The notes under the pieces are model-generated. The model ran no database searches. It was not told the DNA's origin and was given only the letters and a program-made list of their open reading frames with translations. The position numbers were made by a program, and so were the translations under genes. From contig JBDIBB010000017.1 of assembly GCA_039812685.1 (NCBI GenBank), positions 1-46,761 on the forward strand: a DNA stretch of 46,761 bases, given 5' to 3'. Origin of the DNA: JBDIBB01 sp039812685 (GTDB lineage Bacteria; Acidobacteriota; Vicinamibacteria; Vicinamibacterales; JAFNAJ01). This document shows positions 1 through 8,560 of the stretch, piece after piece; the first letter of the stretch is position 1, and the number at the start of each line of letters is the position of its first letter.

Positions 1-91
1 CGGCCTTGTCCTCGGGCATGCGCTCGAGGCACTTCCGCGTGGTGGCCATCTCGTGATCGAACTCGGGCAGCAGGGTTTCGGCAATCGACAT
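1..91 (-). CDS. DinB-family protein, N-terminal fragment (runs off the window)
   Basis: Only the first 30 codons are inside the window. The start is ATG at 89-91, preceded on the minus strand by a strong GAGGAGG ribosome site. The peptide begins MSIAETLLPEFDHEM and continues with TTRKCLERMP. This fits the first helix of DinB/YfiT-like four-helix proteins, which are often metal-binding and sometimes thiol-dependent transferases. The family call rests on one helix, so it is tentative, and no catalytic residues can be checked. Confidence 0.55.
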   Translation of the reverse strand, partial: MSIAETLLPEFDHEMATTRKCLERMPEDKA

Positions 92-218
92 CTGGTCCTC
101 CTCGAACCTCGTGCGCGGCGATTGGCCCCGCCGCGCCTGTGTGCATCAACTCCGTTCCAGAACCCGATGGTATGCGAGGGGCCGGGGATCGGCAAGACGG
201 CCGCCGGCGGGGTTCCGC

Positions 219-247
219 TTGTGTCGGGTGAGCAGCCGGGGCACAAT
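219..247 (+). promoter_or_regulatory. Candidate sigma-70-type promoter for the M20 amidohydrolase gene
   Basis: TTGTGT at 219-224 and CACAAT at 242-247 are separated by exactly 17 bases and would give a leader of about 25 bases before the ATG at 280. The -10 matches consensus at 4 of 6 positions. A short CGGGGC/GCCCCG inverted repeat overlaps the -10. No experimental support. Confidence 0.35.
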
Positions 248-279
248 CGGCCCCGTTCCGCTCACGCCAGGAGGACCTG

Positions 280-1914
280 ATGATCCGTCGACGTCTCACC
301 GCGGTCTTCGCGCTGGCCGCCGCCTGCTGGCTGGCGCCCGTCGTCTCGGCCCAGCGGGCCGCGGCGCCCGCCCGCCCGGTGCCAGCCCAGGATCCCCGCA
401 TCGACCGGCTGAAGAAGGAGGCCGCGGCTTCCGTGGAAGACCTCGCCACCCTCACGCAGCAGATGGTCGACTCGGTGTTCAGCTTCGGCGAGCTCGGTTT
501 CCAGGAGCTCGAGACCAACCGGTACCTGATCGGGATTCTGCGCGATCACGGGTTCACGGTGCAGGAGGGCGTCGCCGGCATCCCCACCGCGTTCATGGCG
601 AGCTGGGGCTCGGGCAAGCCCGTCATCGCGCTGGGCTCGGACATCGACGGCATCCCGCAGGCCTCGCAGACGCCCGGCGTCGCCTATCACAAGCCGCTGA
701 TCGAGGGCGCGCCCGGCCACGGCGAAGGGCACAACTCCGGCGTGCCCCTGAACATCACGGCGGCGATCGTCCTGAAGCAGATCATGGAGCGGGAGAAGAT
801 CCCCGGCACCATCCGCGTGTGGCCGGGCACGGCCGAGGAACTGGTGGGCGCCAAGGCGTGGTTCATCCGCGAGGGGCTGTTCAAGGACGTCGACATCTGC
901 CTGTTCGCGCACGTCGCCTCGAACCTGTCCACCTCGTGGGGCGGCTCCGACATGAACGGCATCGTGTCGGTGGAGTACACCTTCCGCGGGGAGAGCGCGC
1001 ACAGCGCCGGCGCGCCGTGGCGGGGCCGCAGCGCCCTCGACGCGGTGGAACTGATGGACGTCGGCTGGAACTTCCGCCGCGAGCACCTGCGCACGCAGCA
1101 GCGCTCCCACTCGGTCATCACCGATGGCGGCGACCAGCCTAACGTGGTGCCGCAGACGGCCTCCGTCTGGTACTACTTCCGCGAGACCGACTACGCCGGC
1201 GTGAAGCGGTTGTGGGACGTCGGGACGCGGATCGCCGAGGCGGCGGCGATGATGACCGACACGAAGGTGGAACGCATGCGGGTGCTGGGAGCGGCGTGGC
1301 CGCAGCACATGAACCGGCCGGTGGCCGAGGCGATGACCGCCAACATCAAGGTCGTGGGCCTGCCGGCCTGGAGCGAGGCCGACCAGACGCTGGCCAGGGC
1401 GCTGCAGCGCGAGCTGGGGCAGGCCGAGCAGGGCCTGCCGACGCAGCTCGATCCGATGGGGACGCACGTGGAGGAGAAGGACAAGCGCGGTGGCGGCAGC
1501 GACGACATCGGCGACATCTCCTGGAACGTGCCGACGGTGACGCTGCGGTATCCCGCGAACATCCCCGGCCTGCCGGGCCACAGCTGGCCGAATGCGGTCG
1601 CCATGGCCACGCCGATCGCGCACAAGGGCGTGACGGCCGGCGCCAAGGTGCAGGCGATGACGGCCATCGACCTGCTGCTGCGGCCGGAACTGGTGGTGCA
1701 GGCGTGGGCGTATTTCAACGACGTGCAGACGAAGGAGGCGAAGTACCAGCCGTTGATCCGGGCCGAGGATCCGCCGGCGATCTGGATGAACAAGGGCGTC
1801 ATGGACCGCTATCGGCCCGAGATGCGGAAGTTCTACTACGATCCGTCGAAGTACAAGACCTACCTGGAGCAGTTGGGCATCACCTACCCCACGGTGCGGC
1901 CCGCTGCGCGATAG
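280..1914 (+). CDS. Secreted M20-family amidohydrolase, AbgB-like
   Basis: This 544-residue protein has a cleavable signal peptide (basic start, hydrophobic core at about residues 7-22, predicted cut after VVSA), so it acts in the envelope. It resembles M20D metallopeptidases, in particular subunit B of p-aminobenzoyl-glutamate hydrolase. Visible family motifs are the SDID aspartate segment, GHN at 150-152, the catalytic Glu pair at 186-187, and a late PGLPGHSW histidine segment. The start is well set by AGGAGG just upstream. One oddity: the motif usually read GCGHN or GCGHD is GEGHN here, with Glu149 where the metal-binding Cys normally sits. The natural substrate is unknown; amidated small molecules or peptides are plausible. 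It stands alone, 105 bases before the next same-strand gene. Confidence 0.8.
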   Translation: MIRRRLTAVFALAAACWLAPVVSAQRAAAPARPVPAQDPRIDRLKKEAAASVEDLATLTQQMVDSVFSFGELGFQELETNRYLIGILRDHGFTVQEGVAGIPTAFMASWGSGKPVIALGSDIDGIPQASQTPGVAYHKPLIEGAPGHGEGHNSGVPLNITAAIVLKQIMEREKIPGTIRVWPGTAEELVGAKAWFIREGLFKDVDICLFAHVASNLSTSWGGSDMNGIVSVEYTFRGESAHSAGAPWRGRSALDAVELMDVGWNFRREHLRTQQRSHSVITDGGDQPNVVPQTASVWYYFRETDYAGVKRLWDVGTRIAEAAAMMTDTKVERMRVLGAAWPQHMNRPVAEAMTANIKVVGLPAWSEADQTLARALQRELGQAEQGLPTQLDPMGTHVEEKDKRGGGSDDIGDISWNVPTVTLRYPANIPGLPGHSWPNAVAMATPIAHKGVTAGAKVQAMTAIDLLLRPELVVQAWAYFNDVQTKEAKYQPLIRAEDPPAIWMNKGVMDRYRPEMRKFYYDPSKYKTYLEQLGITYPTVRPAAR

Positions 1915-1981
1915 GGGGACGACGGCGCGTCGCCGGGAGGGCGGGCCCGGCGCGTCCGGATCCCGGCGGCGCGGTCCAGCG

Positions 1982-1990
1982 TAGCGCTTA
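1982..1990 (+). promoter_or_regulatory. Weak candidate LacI-type operator half-match upstream of the PfkB gene
   Basis: TAGCGCTTA contains an AGCGCT palindrome and matches 7 of 8 bases of the AAGCGCTT core found twice beside the LacI-family gene at 16.1 kb. It lies about 30 bases before the PfkB start. A 7-of-8 match can arise by chance, so this is only suggestive. Confidence 0.2.
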
Positions 1991-2019
1991 GATCGGCTGT
2001 TTCGCGCGGTCCGTGTGGT

Positions 2020-2934
2020 ATGCTGCCGCGCGTGCCGCGCCCTGATCTGCTGACGGCCGGCGAGGCCTTCGAGGACCTCGTCTTCGTGGGCCTCGCGCGC
2101 CTCCCGCGTCCCGGCGAGGAGGTGAAGACCAGTCGCTTCCACGCCACCATCGGCGGCGGCGCGATCATCACCGCGGTCGCCGGCGCGCGCCTCGGCCTGC
2201 GCAGCCGCGTCGTCAGCGGGCTGGGCCGGTCCGCGCTCGCGCGCCTGCGCGAGGAAGGCGTCGGCGTCCTCAACCTGAAGGGCGCCGGCGAGGCGCACGC
2301 CATCACCGCCGCGCTCTCCACCGGGGCCGAGCGCAGCTTCGTCACCTTCAACGGCGTCAACGACGTGCTCGAGCGTCGCCTGCTCGCCGCGCGCGCACGG
2401 CTGCGCGCGCGCCACGTCCACTTCGCCTTCTATCCCCGCGCGTGTGCCCGATGGGTGCCCGTGCTGCGTGGCCTGCGCGAGGCCGGCGTGTCCACGTCCT
2501 GGGACTTCGGCTGGAACGAAGGCCTGCTCGACGACCGCCGGTTCCCGGCGTTGCTCGCCTCGCTCGACTTCGTGTTCCTCAACGAACTGGAGGCGCCGCT
2601 CTATGCCCGCCGCGGCTCGCTGGAGGCGGCGCTGGAGGTCTGGCGCGAGGCGCCGCACCACACCGTGATCAAGCTGGGCGCCGCCGGCAGCCGGTGGGTC
2701 GCCCGCGATCGCGACCTGTCGGTCCCGGCGCCCCGCACGGCGGCGGTGGACACCACGGGCGCCGGCGACGCCTTCAACGGCGGTTTCCTCTGCGGCGTGC
2801 TCAGGGGGCTTTCCCCGCGCGAGTGCCTGCGCCTGGGCAACGTCGTCGGCGCGCGCTCCACCCGGCGGGCCGGCGGCCTCGACGGCCTGCCGCGCCACGC
2901 CGACCTTCCCGCGGCGCTCCGCCGCTGCACCTGA
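2020..2934 (+). CDS. PfkB-family carbohydrate kinase
   Basis: A ribokinase-fold sugar kinase of 304 residues. The PfkB signature 2 motif DTTGAGDAFNGGF is intact near residues 244-256 and contains the catalytic Asp of GAGD. The glycine-rich N-terminal substrate region (TIGGGA near residue 46) is also present. It opens a run of four plus-strand genes with gaps of 8 bases or overlaps, so it probably phosphorylates a sugar released or imported by its neighbours. Start choice is open: ATG at 2020 overlaps a TATGCT box at 2019-2024, while an in-frame GTG at 2032, seven bases after that box, would suit a leaderless transcript and begin MPRPDLLTAGE. The substrate cannot be told from sequence. It differs from the IolC-like kinase at 17.2 kb. 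Confidence 0.82.
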   Translation: MLPRVPRPDLLTAGEAFEDLVFVGLARLPRPGEEVKTSRFHATIGGGAIITAVAGARLGLRSRVVSGLGRSALARLREEGVGVLNLKGAGEAHAITAALSTGAERSFVTFNGVNDVLERRLLAARARLRARHVHFAFYPRACARWVPVLRGLREAGVSTSWDFGWNEGLLDDRRFPALLASLDFVFLNELEAPLYARRGSLEAALEVWREAPHHTVIKLGAAGSRWVARDRDLSVPAPRTAAVDTTGAGDAFNGGFLCGVLRGLSPRECLRLGNVVGARSTRRAGGLDGLPRHADLPAALRRCT

Positions 2935-2942
2935 GAGCCGCC

Positions 2943-4238
2943 ATGAAACTCGCCATCATCGGCGGCGCCGGCGTGCGTGTCCCGCTGCTCGTCAACGGGC
3001 TCGTCCGGTCGCGCCTGCCCATCACCGACATCGCGCTCTACGACACCGACCGCGAGCGGCTGCACGTGGTCGCGGACCTCGCCCGCCGCTTCGCCGCATC
3101 CGCGCGGCTGACGGCGCCATCCACGGTGGCCGAGGCGGTGGAGGGCGCCGACTACGTCTTCGTCAGCATCCGCGTGGGCGGCATCGAGCGACGCGCCGCC
3201 GACGAGGCGGCCGCGCTGCGGCTGGGCGTCGTCGGCCAGGAGACCGTGGGCCCAGGCGGCTTCGCCATGGCGCTGCGCACGATTCCCGCGCTGGTCGAGT
3301 ACGCGCGCGAGGTCACGCGCCTGGCGCCATCGGCGTGGATCGTCAACTTCACGAACCCCGTCGGCATCGTCACGCAGGCCGTCCGCACCGCAACCGGCGC
3401 GCGCATCATCGGAATCTGCGACACGCCGACCGAACTGTTCGAGGAGGTGGCGCACGCGCTGGACGTGCCTTCGGCCGAGTGCCGCTTCGACTACTTCGGC
3501 CTGAACCACCTGGGGTGGGTCCGCGAGGTGTACCACCGCGGCGTGCCGCAGCTCGATCGCCTGTGGGACCGGCCCGATCTGCTCCGGCGCTGCTATCGCG
3601 CGCCGCTGTTCGAACCCGAGCGCCTGCGGCAGTTGCGGCTGCTGCCCACCGAGTACGTCTATTACTACTACCGGCCACGCGAGGCGTGCGAGAACGTCGC
3701 CCGCGCGGGCACCAGCCGGGGAGCCGTGATCGCCGGCCTCAACGCGCAGCTCTTCGCCGACCTGCGCGAGGGCCGGAAGGATCCGGTGGCCACCTACGAG
3801 GCCTACCTGGCCGCGCGCGATGCCGGCTACATGCAGATCGAGTCGGGATCGGCGGCGCCGCTCGGGCGCTCGCCGTGGGCCGAGCTCACCGGGTACGACA
3901 AGATCGCGCTGCAGACGGTGAGCGCCATCCACTTCAACACCGGCGCGATCATCCCGCTCAACGTCGAGAACCGCGGCAACCTCCCGGAACTCCAGCCGGC
4001 CGATGTGATCGAGGTACCGTGCGCGGTGAACGCCAACGGCGCGCTGGCCCTGCACGCCGGGCCGATGCCCGATACGGTGCGCGAACTGGTCGTGGCGGTG
4101 AAGGACTACGAGCGCGCCACCGTGGAGGCCGCGCTCACGCGCCGTCCTGACGCCGCCGTCGACGCCCTGGTCCTGAACCCGCTCGTCGGCAGCCGCGCGC
4201 TCGCCGCCAACCTCGTCGCCACGCTGGGGATCGCATGA
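2943..4238 (+). CDS. Glycoside hydrolase family 4 (6-phospho-glycosidase type)
   Basis: A 431-residue NAD- and divalent-metal-dependent glycosidase. The start is ATG at 2943, eight bases after the PfkB stop. The N-terminal Rossmann motif GGAGVRVP is present, as is the NFTNP motif. GICDTP supplies the metal-binding Cys159, followed by the conserved NH of GLNHLGW (His189). GH4 enzymes cleave by an oxidation-elimination route and can act on alpha or beta links. The overall look is close to 6-phospho-beta-glucosidases, but CDxP is also reminiscent of the 6-phospho-alpha-glucosidase group, so anomer and sugar are left open. Its stop overlaps the next start (ATGA), implying translational coupling. 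Confidence 0.85.
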   Translation: MKLAIIGGAGVRVPLLVNGLVRSRLPITDIALYDTDRERLHVVADLARRFAASARLTAPSTVAEAVEGADYVFVSIRVGGIERRAADEAAALRLGVVGQETVGPGGFAMALRTIPALVEYAREVTRLAPSAWIVNFTNPVGIVTQAVRTATGARIIGICDTPTELFEEVAHALDVPSAECRFDYFGLNHLGWVREVYHRGVPQLDRLWDRPDLLRRCYRAPLFEPERLRQLRLLPTEYVYYYYRPREACENVARAGTSRGAVIAGLNAQLFADLREGRKDPVATYEAYLAARDAGYMQIESGSAAPLGRSPWAELTGYDKIALQTVSAIHFNTGAIIPLNVENRGNLPELQPADVIEVPCAVNANGALALHAGPMPDTVRELVVAVKDYERATVEAALTRRPDAAVDALVLNPLVGSRALAANLVATLGIA

Positions 4239-5611
4239 GCCAGGACGCCACCGCCCTGCCCGCGCCGGCCGCCACGCTCGATCGCGGGATGGGCCTGCTG
4301 CCGGCCACCGCCACCAACATCATCAGCATGGTGGGGATCGGACCGTTTCTGACGATCCCCGTGATGATTGCGGTGATGAACGGCCCGCACATCATCTACG
4401 CCTGGATCGTCGGCGCCTTCATCGCGCTGTGCGATGGCCTCGTCTACGCGCACCTCGGCGCCGCGCTGCCGGGATCGGGGGGGCCCTATCTCTACCTGCG
4501 CGAGGCCTACCGGCCCTTCGGCCTCGGCCGGCTGATGGCGTTCCTGTTCATCTTCCAGACCATCCTCGTCGCCCCGCTGTCGGTGGCCGGCGGCGCGGTG
4601 GGCTTCGCCGACTACCTCGGGTTCGCCTGGGTGGGGCTCGCCGGCTGGCAGCACCACCTGGTGGCCGCGCTCGTGTGCCTCGGCATGACGGCGCTGCTCT
4701 ACCGCGACATCCAGTCGGTGAGCCGCCTCACCGTGATCATGCTGGTGATCGTGTTCGTGACCGTGGGCTGGGTGATCGTGGCCGGCCTCTTCACGTTCTC
4801 GCCGGCGATGGCCTTCGACTTCCCGCCGAGCGCCTTCACGCTGAACCGCGACCTGCTGGTGGCCATCGGCGCCGCCTCCGTGCTCGCGATGTACAGCTAC
4901 GGCGGCTACAACCAGGTCTGCAACATCGGCGAGGAGATCAAGGATCCCACCCGCACGATTCCGCGGTCGATCGTCCTGTCGATCCTCGTGGTGGCCGTGA
5001 TCTACATCCTGATGACGCTGGTCATCACCGGCCTGATCCCGTGGGAGGAGGCGCGGGCGTCCACCAGCGTCGCCTCGTTGTTCATCGCCCGCACCTTCAG
5101 CGACCCGGCGACGGGCCGGCTCGCCGGCCTCGCGATGACGGGACTCATCCTGTTCGTCGCCGCCGCGTCGCTCTTCGCGCTGATCCTCGGCTACTCGCGC
5201 GTGCCGTTTGCCGCCGCGCGCGACGGCGACTTCTTCCACGCCTTCGCGAAGGTGCACCCGACCAAGCACTTCCCGCACGTGTCGCTGCTGGTGATCGGCG
5301 TCATCTCCGTGCCCTTCTGCTTCTTCACGCTGGGGCAGCTCGTGAACTGGCTCATGCAGGTGCAGATCCTGCTGCGCTTCGTCTGGCAGTGCGCCGCGGT
5401 GATCCTGCTGTGGGAGTTCCGCAAGGACATCGCGCAGCCATTCAAGATGTGGCTCTACCCGCTGCCGGCGCTGATCTCGGGGGCGCTGTGGATCTACCTC
5501 TTCTTCACGGGGCCGATCGAGGGCATCGTCTTCTCGGTGGCGTTTCTCGCCGCCGGCGTGGGCGCCTACTTCCTGTTCCTGCGGTCGAAGGCCGCGCCGG
5601 TGCGGGCATGA
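4235..5611 (+). CDS. APC-superfamily permease
   Basis: A 458-residue integral membrane protein with about 12 hydrophobic spans. It begins with the APC-type segment TNIISMVGIGPFLTIP, where the GIGPF stretch is the unwound substrate-binding part of TM1. APC permeases usually carry amino acids, polyamines or other small organic solutes. Here the gene is coupled by ATGA overlaps to a GH4 glycosidase upstream and an aldolase-like gene downstream. Its real cargo may therefore be a sugar derivative or an amino-sugar compound, which is inference from position only. No phosphotransferase system is nearby to make the phospho-sugar a GH4 enzyme normally needs. Confidence 0.82.
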   Translation: MSQDATALPAPAATLDRGMGLLPATATNIISMVGIGPFLTIPVMIAVMNGPHIIYAWIVGAFIALCDGLVYAHLGAALPGSGGPYLYLREAYRPFGLGRLMAFLFIFQTILVAPLSVAGGAVGFADYLGFAWVGLAGWQHHLVAALVCLGMTALLYRDIQSVSRLTVIMLVIVFVTVGWVIVAGLFTFSPAMAFDFPPSAFTLNRDLLVAIGAASVLAMYSYGGYNQVCNIGEEIKDPTRTIPRSIVLSILVVAVIYILMTLVITGLIPWEEARASTSVASLFIARTFSDPATGRLAGLAMTGLILFVAAASLFALILGYSRVPFAAARDGDFFHAFAKVHPTKHFPHVSLLVIGVISVPFCFFTLGQLVNWLMQVQILLRFVWQCAAVILLWEFRKDIAQPFKMWLYPLPALISGALWIYLFFTGPIEGIVFSVAFLAAGVGAYFLFLRSKAAPVRA

Positions 5612-6462
5612 GCGGCCGGCCGCTCGAGACGCCCGTGTTCATGCTGGCCGCCGACCACCGGTGGCAGTTCGAGGAATGGTGCGACAGCCGCGGCGTCGGC
5701 CGTGCGCGCATCCCGGAGGCGAAGGCCGCGATCGTCGAGGGGTTCCTGCGCGCGCGCGAGCGATCGGCCGCCGTGCGGGCGTCGGGCGCGCTGCTGATCG
5801 ACGAGCAGTACGCCAGCGGCCAGGTCGCGGCCGCCAGGGCCGCCGGCGTCAGCGTGGGGACGCCGGCCGAGCGTTCCGGCGTGTTCCCGCTGCAGTGGGC
5901 CGACACCCCCCTGGATCGCGCGCTCACCGGGACGTTCGCGAAGGTGCTGGTCCGTCATCGCCCGGAGTACGACGACGATTTCGTGCTGCCCCAGCGGGCG
6001 CGCCTGCGCGAACTGACGGCCTGGTGCGCCGCGCGCGCGCTGCCGCTGGTGCTCGAGGTGGTGGTGCCGCGCGACGGCGAGCAGGAGGACCACTTCGAGA
6101 CGATCGGCCGTCCGCCCATCCTGGCGGCGTACATCCGCCGCGCCTACGCCGAGGGCATCGTCCCGGCGTTCTGGAAGGTGGAGGGGACGACGGACGCCGC
6201 GGCCGCCGCCATCCTCGACGGTGCGGTGGCCGAGCGCGAGGGGCCGCGATGGCTCGTGCTCGGGAAGGGCGCCGGATTCGACCTCGTCCAACGCTGGTTC
6301 GCCGTGGCCAGGGGCACGCGCACGGCCGCCGGGTTTGCCGTGGGCCGGACGATTTACATGGCGCCGGTGGCAGCCTGGCTCGACGGGGATCTCGCCCGCG
6401 AGGACGCCGTCGAACAGGTTGCCGGGCGCTACCTGCGGCTGGTCGACGCCTGGATGCGGTAG
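5608..6462 (+). CDS. DUF2090 / IolC C-terminal-type aldolase protein
   Basis: A 284-residue stand-alone version of the domain that in many bacteria is fused behind the IolC kinase (DUF2090). There it is associated with breakdown of 2-deoxy-5-keto-gluconate 6-phosphate to dihydroxyacetone phosphate and malonate semialdehyde. Visible features are the N-terminal FMLAADHRWQFE, LIDEQYASG, KVLVRHRP, LEVVVP, WKVEG and a late GFAVGRTIY. These lie in the order expected for an aldolase-type TIM barrel with Lys and Glu/Asp clusters. It overlaps the permease stop by ATGA and ends the operon, facing iolD across 64 bases. The enzymatic assignment is inferred from the fusion family. Confidence 0.72.
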   Translation: MSGRPLETPVFMLAADHRWQFEEWCDSRGVGRARIPEAKAAIVEGFLRARERSAAVRASGALLIDEQYASGQVAAARAAGVSVGTPAERSGVFPLQWADTPLDRALTGTFAKVLVRHRPEYDDDFVLPQRARLRELTAWCAARALPLVLEVVVPRDGEQEDHFETIGRPPILAAYIRRAYAEGIVPAFWKVEGTTDAAAAAILDGAVAEREGPRWLVLGKGAGFDLVQRWFAVARGTRTAAGFAVGRTIYMAPVAAWLDGDLAREDAVEQVAGRYLRLVDAWMR

Positions 6463-6526
6463 GAGCCGCGCCCGTGCCGGCCGGCCGCCGCCGCGCGTCC
6501 GGGCGCAGCGGCGCCGTCGAGGCCCG

Positions 6527-8404
6527 TCAGATCAGCCAGCGCCTTCGCTTCCCGTCCGCCACGTACGCGGCGTAGGCCGCCCGGGTCGACTCGATCTCCG
6601 AGGCCTCGGCCACCGGCACGTCCCACCAGCTGTCGTACTCCTTCGTGCGCGCCGCACGATCGATCTCCACGACGATCGCGTTCACGCCGCCGCGCTCGCG
6701 CGCGGCCGCGATGGCCTGCCGCAGGCCCGCCATGTCGCGGACCGTCTGCGCGTGGGCGCCGAGCGAGGTGAGGTTGGCCGCGTAGTCGACCGCGATCCAG
6801 TCGCCGTCGAGCAATCCCGTTGCCGGGTTGCGCCGGCGGTACGACGTGCCGAAGCCCTGACAGCCCACCGCCGCCGACAGGCCGCCGATGCTGCCGAACC
6901 CGCGGTTGTCGAGCAGGACGATGGTGAGGCGGGCGCCCTCCTGGACGGCGGTGACCACCTCGCCGGCCATCATCAGGTACGAGCCGTCGCCCACCATCAC
7001 GTAGGTCTCGTGCCCAGGCACGGCCAGGCTCACGCCCAGCCCGCCGGCGATCTCGTAGCCCATCGTGGAGTAGCCGTATTCGAGGTGGTAGGTGTTGGGA
7101 CGCCGGGCGCGCCAGAAGCGGTGCAGGTCGCCGGGCAGGCTGCCCGCCGCGCACACCACCGTGTCCTCGTCGGCCGCGAAGCGGTTCAATTCGCCCAGCA
7201 CCTCGGCCTGGGTGAGCAGCGTGCCGCCGCGGGGCGCGACGACCGCGTCCACCTCGGCGTTCCACGCCGCGCGGAGGCCGGCCACGCGGGCGCGGTAGGC
7301 TTCGGGGGCGCGCCAGCCGCCGGGCTGCGCCGCCAGCAGGTCGGCCAGCTCGTCGAGCGTGGCGAGGGCGTCGCCCGTCAGCGGGAGCGCGCCGGCCTTG
7401 TGGGCGTCGAGTTCGGCGACGTTGATCGAGATGAACTGGACGCCCGGTCCGGCGAACGCCGTCCGCGACGCCGACGTGAAGTCGCTCAGGCGCGTGCCGA
7501 CGAGCAGCACCACGTCGGCGTCCTTCGCGATGCGATTGGCGGCCAGGCCCCCGGTGACGCCCATCGGACCGAGTTGCGCGGGGTGATCCCAGGGAAGGCT
7601 GCCCTTGCCAGCCTGGGTCTCGGCCACGCCGATGGCGGTGGCCTCGACCAAGCGCCGCAGCGCCTCGGTGGCCTCGCTGTAGAGGACGCCGCCGCCCGCG
7701 ATGAGCAGGGGGCACTCGGCGCCAGCCAGCCGCGAGGCCGCCTCGCGCAGCAGCTCCGCGTCGGGTCTGGCGCGCGGTATCGTCCAGACGCGCTTCTCGA
7801 ACAGGCCGGCGGGGTAGTCGAACGCCTCGGCCTGCACGTCCTGCGGCAGCGCCAGCGTGACGGCGCCCGCGTCGGCAGGTGAGGTGAGCACGCGCATCGC
7901 CTCCATCAGCGCCGGGATCAGCTGCTCGGGACGGTTGACGCGGTCCCAGTAACGCGAGACCGGCTTCAGGCAGTCGTTCACCGAAACGTCGCGTGAGGAG
8001 GGCGATTCCAGTTGCTGGAGCACCGGATCGGGCCTGCGGCTGGCGAAGATGTCGCCGGGCAGCAGCAGTACCGGGATGCGGTTGATGGTCGCCGCGGCCG
8101 CGCCGGTCACCATGTTGGTGGCGCCGGGGCCGATTGACGTCGTACAGGCCCACGTCTGCAGACGGTTCCGGCGCTTCGCGTAGGCGGTGGCGGTGTGCAC
8201 CATCGCCTGCTCATTGCGGGCGAGCACGTAGGGCAGGCGGTCGCGCGCCTGCAGCAGGCCCTGGCCGACGCCCGCGACGTTGCCGTGGCCGAAAATGCCC
8301 AGCACACCGCGGAAGAACCGGTGCTCGGCGCCATCGCGCGCCACGAACTGCTGCGACAGGAACTCGACGAGCGCCTGTCCCATGGTCAATCGCCTGGTGG
8401 TCAC
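6527..8404 (-). CDS. iolD: 3D-(3,5/4)-trihydroxycyclohexane-1,2-dione acylhydrolase
   Basis: A ThDP-dependent enzyme of 625 residues that opens the ring of diketo-inositol to 5-deoxy-glucuronate. The N-terminal ThDP domain carries the catalytic Glu in VLARNEQAMVHTATAYA. The C-terminal domain has the GDGSYLMMAGE cofactor motif with DNRGFGSIGG downstream. IolD-specific wording such as RLTMGQALVEFL near the start and EYGYSTMGYEIAGG separates it from acetolactate synthase. I chose the GTG at 8402-8404 because GGAGG sits six bases upstream; longer frames back to 8449 lack homology to the family start. It is last in the minus-strand series receptor-iolB-PIG-L-iolD. Confidence 0.88.
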   Translation of the reverse strand: MTTRRLTMGQALVEFLSQQFVARDGAEHRFFRGVLGIFGHGNVAGVGQGLLQARDRLPYVLARNEQAMVHTATAYAKRRNRLQTWACTTSIGPGATNMVTGAAAATINRIPVLLLPGDIFASRRPDPVLQQLESPSSRDVSVNDCLKPVSRYWDRVNRPEQLIPALMEAMRVLTSPADAGAVTLALPQDVQAEAFDYPAGLFEKRVWTIPRARPDAELLREAASRLAGAECPLLIAGGGVLYSEATEALRRLVEATAIGVAETQAGKGSLPWDHPAQLGPMGVTGGLAANRIAKDADVVLLVGTRLSDFTSASRTAFAGPGVQFISINVAELDAHKAGALPLTGDALATLDELADLLAAQPGGWRAPEAYRARVAGLRAAWNAEVDAVVAPRGGTLLTQAEVLGELNRFAADEDTVVCAAGSLPGDLHRFWRARRPNTYHLEYGYSTMGYEIAGGLGVSLAVPGHETYVMVGDGSYLMMAGEVVTAVQEGARLTIVLLDNRGFGSIGGLSAAVGCQGFGTSYRRRNPATGLLDGDWIAVDYAANLTSLGAHAQTVRDMAGLRQAIAAARERGGVNAIVVEIDRAARTKEYDSWWDVPVAEASEIESTRAAYAAYVADGKRRRWLI

Positions 8405-8510
8405 GTCATCCCTCCAGCCGGCCCCGACTCTGGTTGGGTTGTGCGGCACGCGCGGGAGGCCGCCCCGCGACCTTCGCTCCGGCCTCCGGTCCCGCCCCGC
8501 TCGCGAGTGC

Positions 8511-8547
8511 GGGCGCCGATCCCGGAGGAGGGGAGGGATCGGCGCCC
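8511..8547. terminator. Perfect 13-bp inverted repeat between PIG-L and iolD
   Basis: GGGCGCCGATCCC at 8511-8523 pairs exactly with 8535-8547 around an 11-base loop. It lies 13 bases after the PIG-L stop and about 105 bases before iolD. There is no T-tract on either side, so it may be a factor-dependent terminator, an mRNA-stabilising hairpin or a partial transcription break inside the operon. Confidence 0.5.
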
Positions 8548-8560
8548 GTCCGTCGTGCGG

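Noticed and set aside
262..2898. An 878-codon minus-strand frame
   Set aside because: Antisense to the M20 amidohydrolase and the PfkB gene, crossing the gap between them. Composition is not protein-like.
6527..8404. Second acetolactate synthase large subunit
   Set aside because: It shares the ThDP fold with ilvB but has IolD-type ends, lacks the NNGFLGMVRQWQ segment, and sits in an inositol locus.
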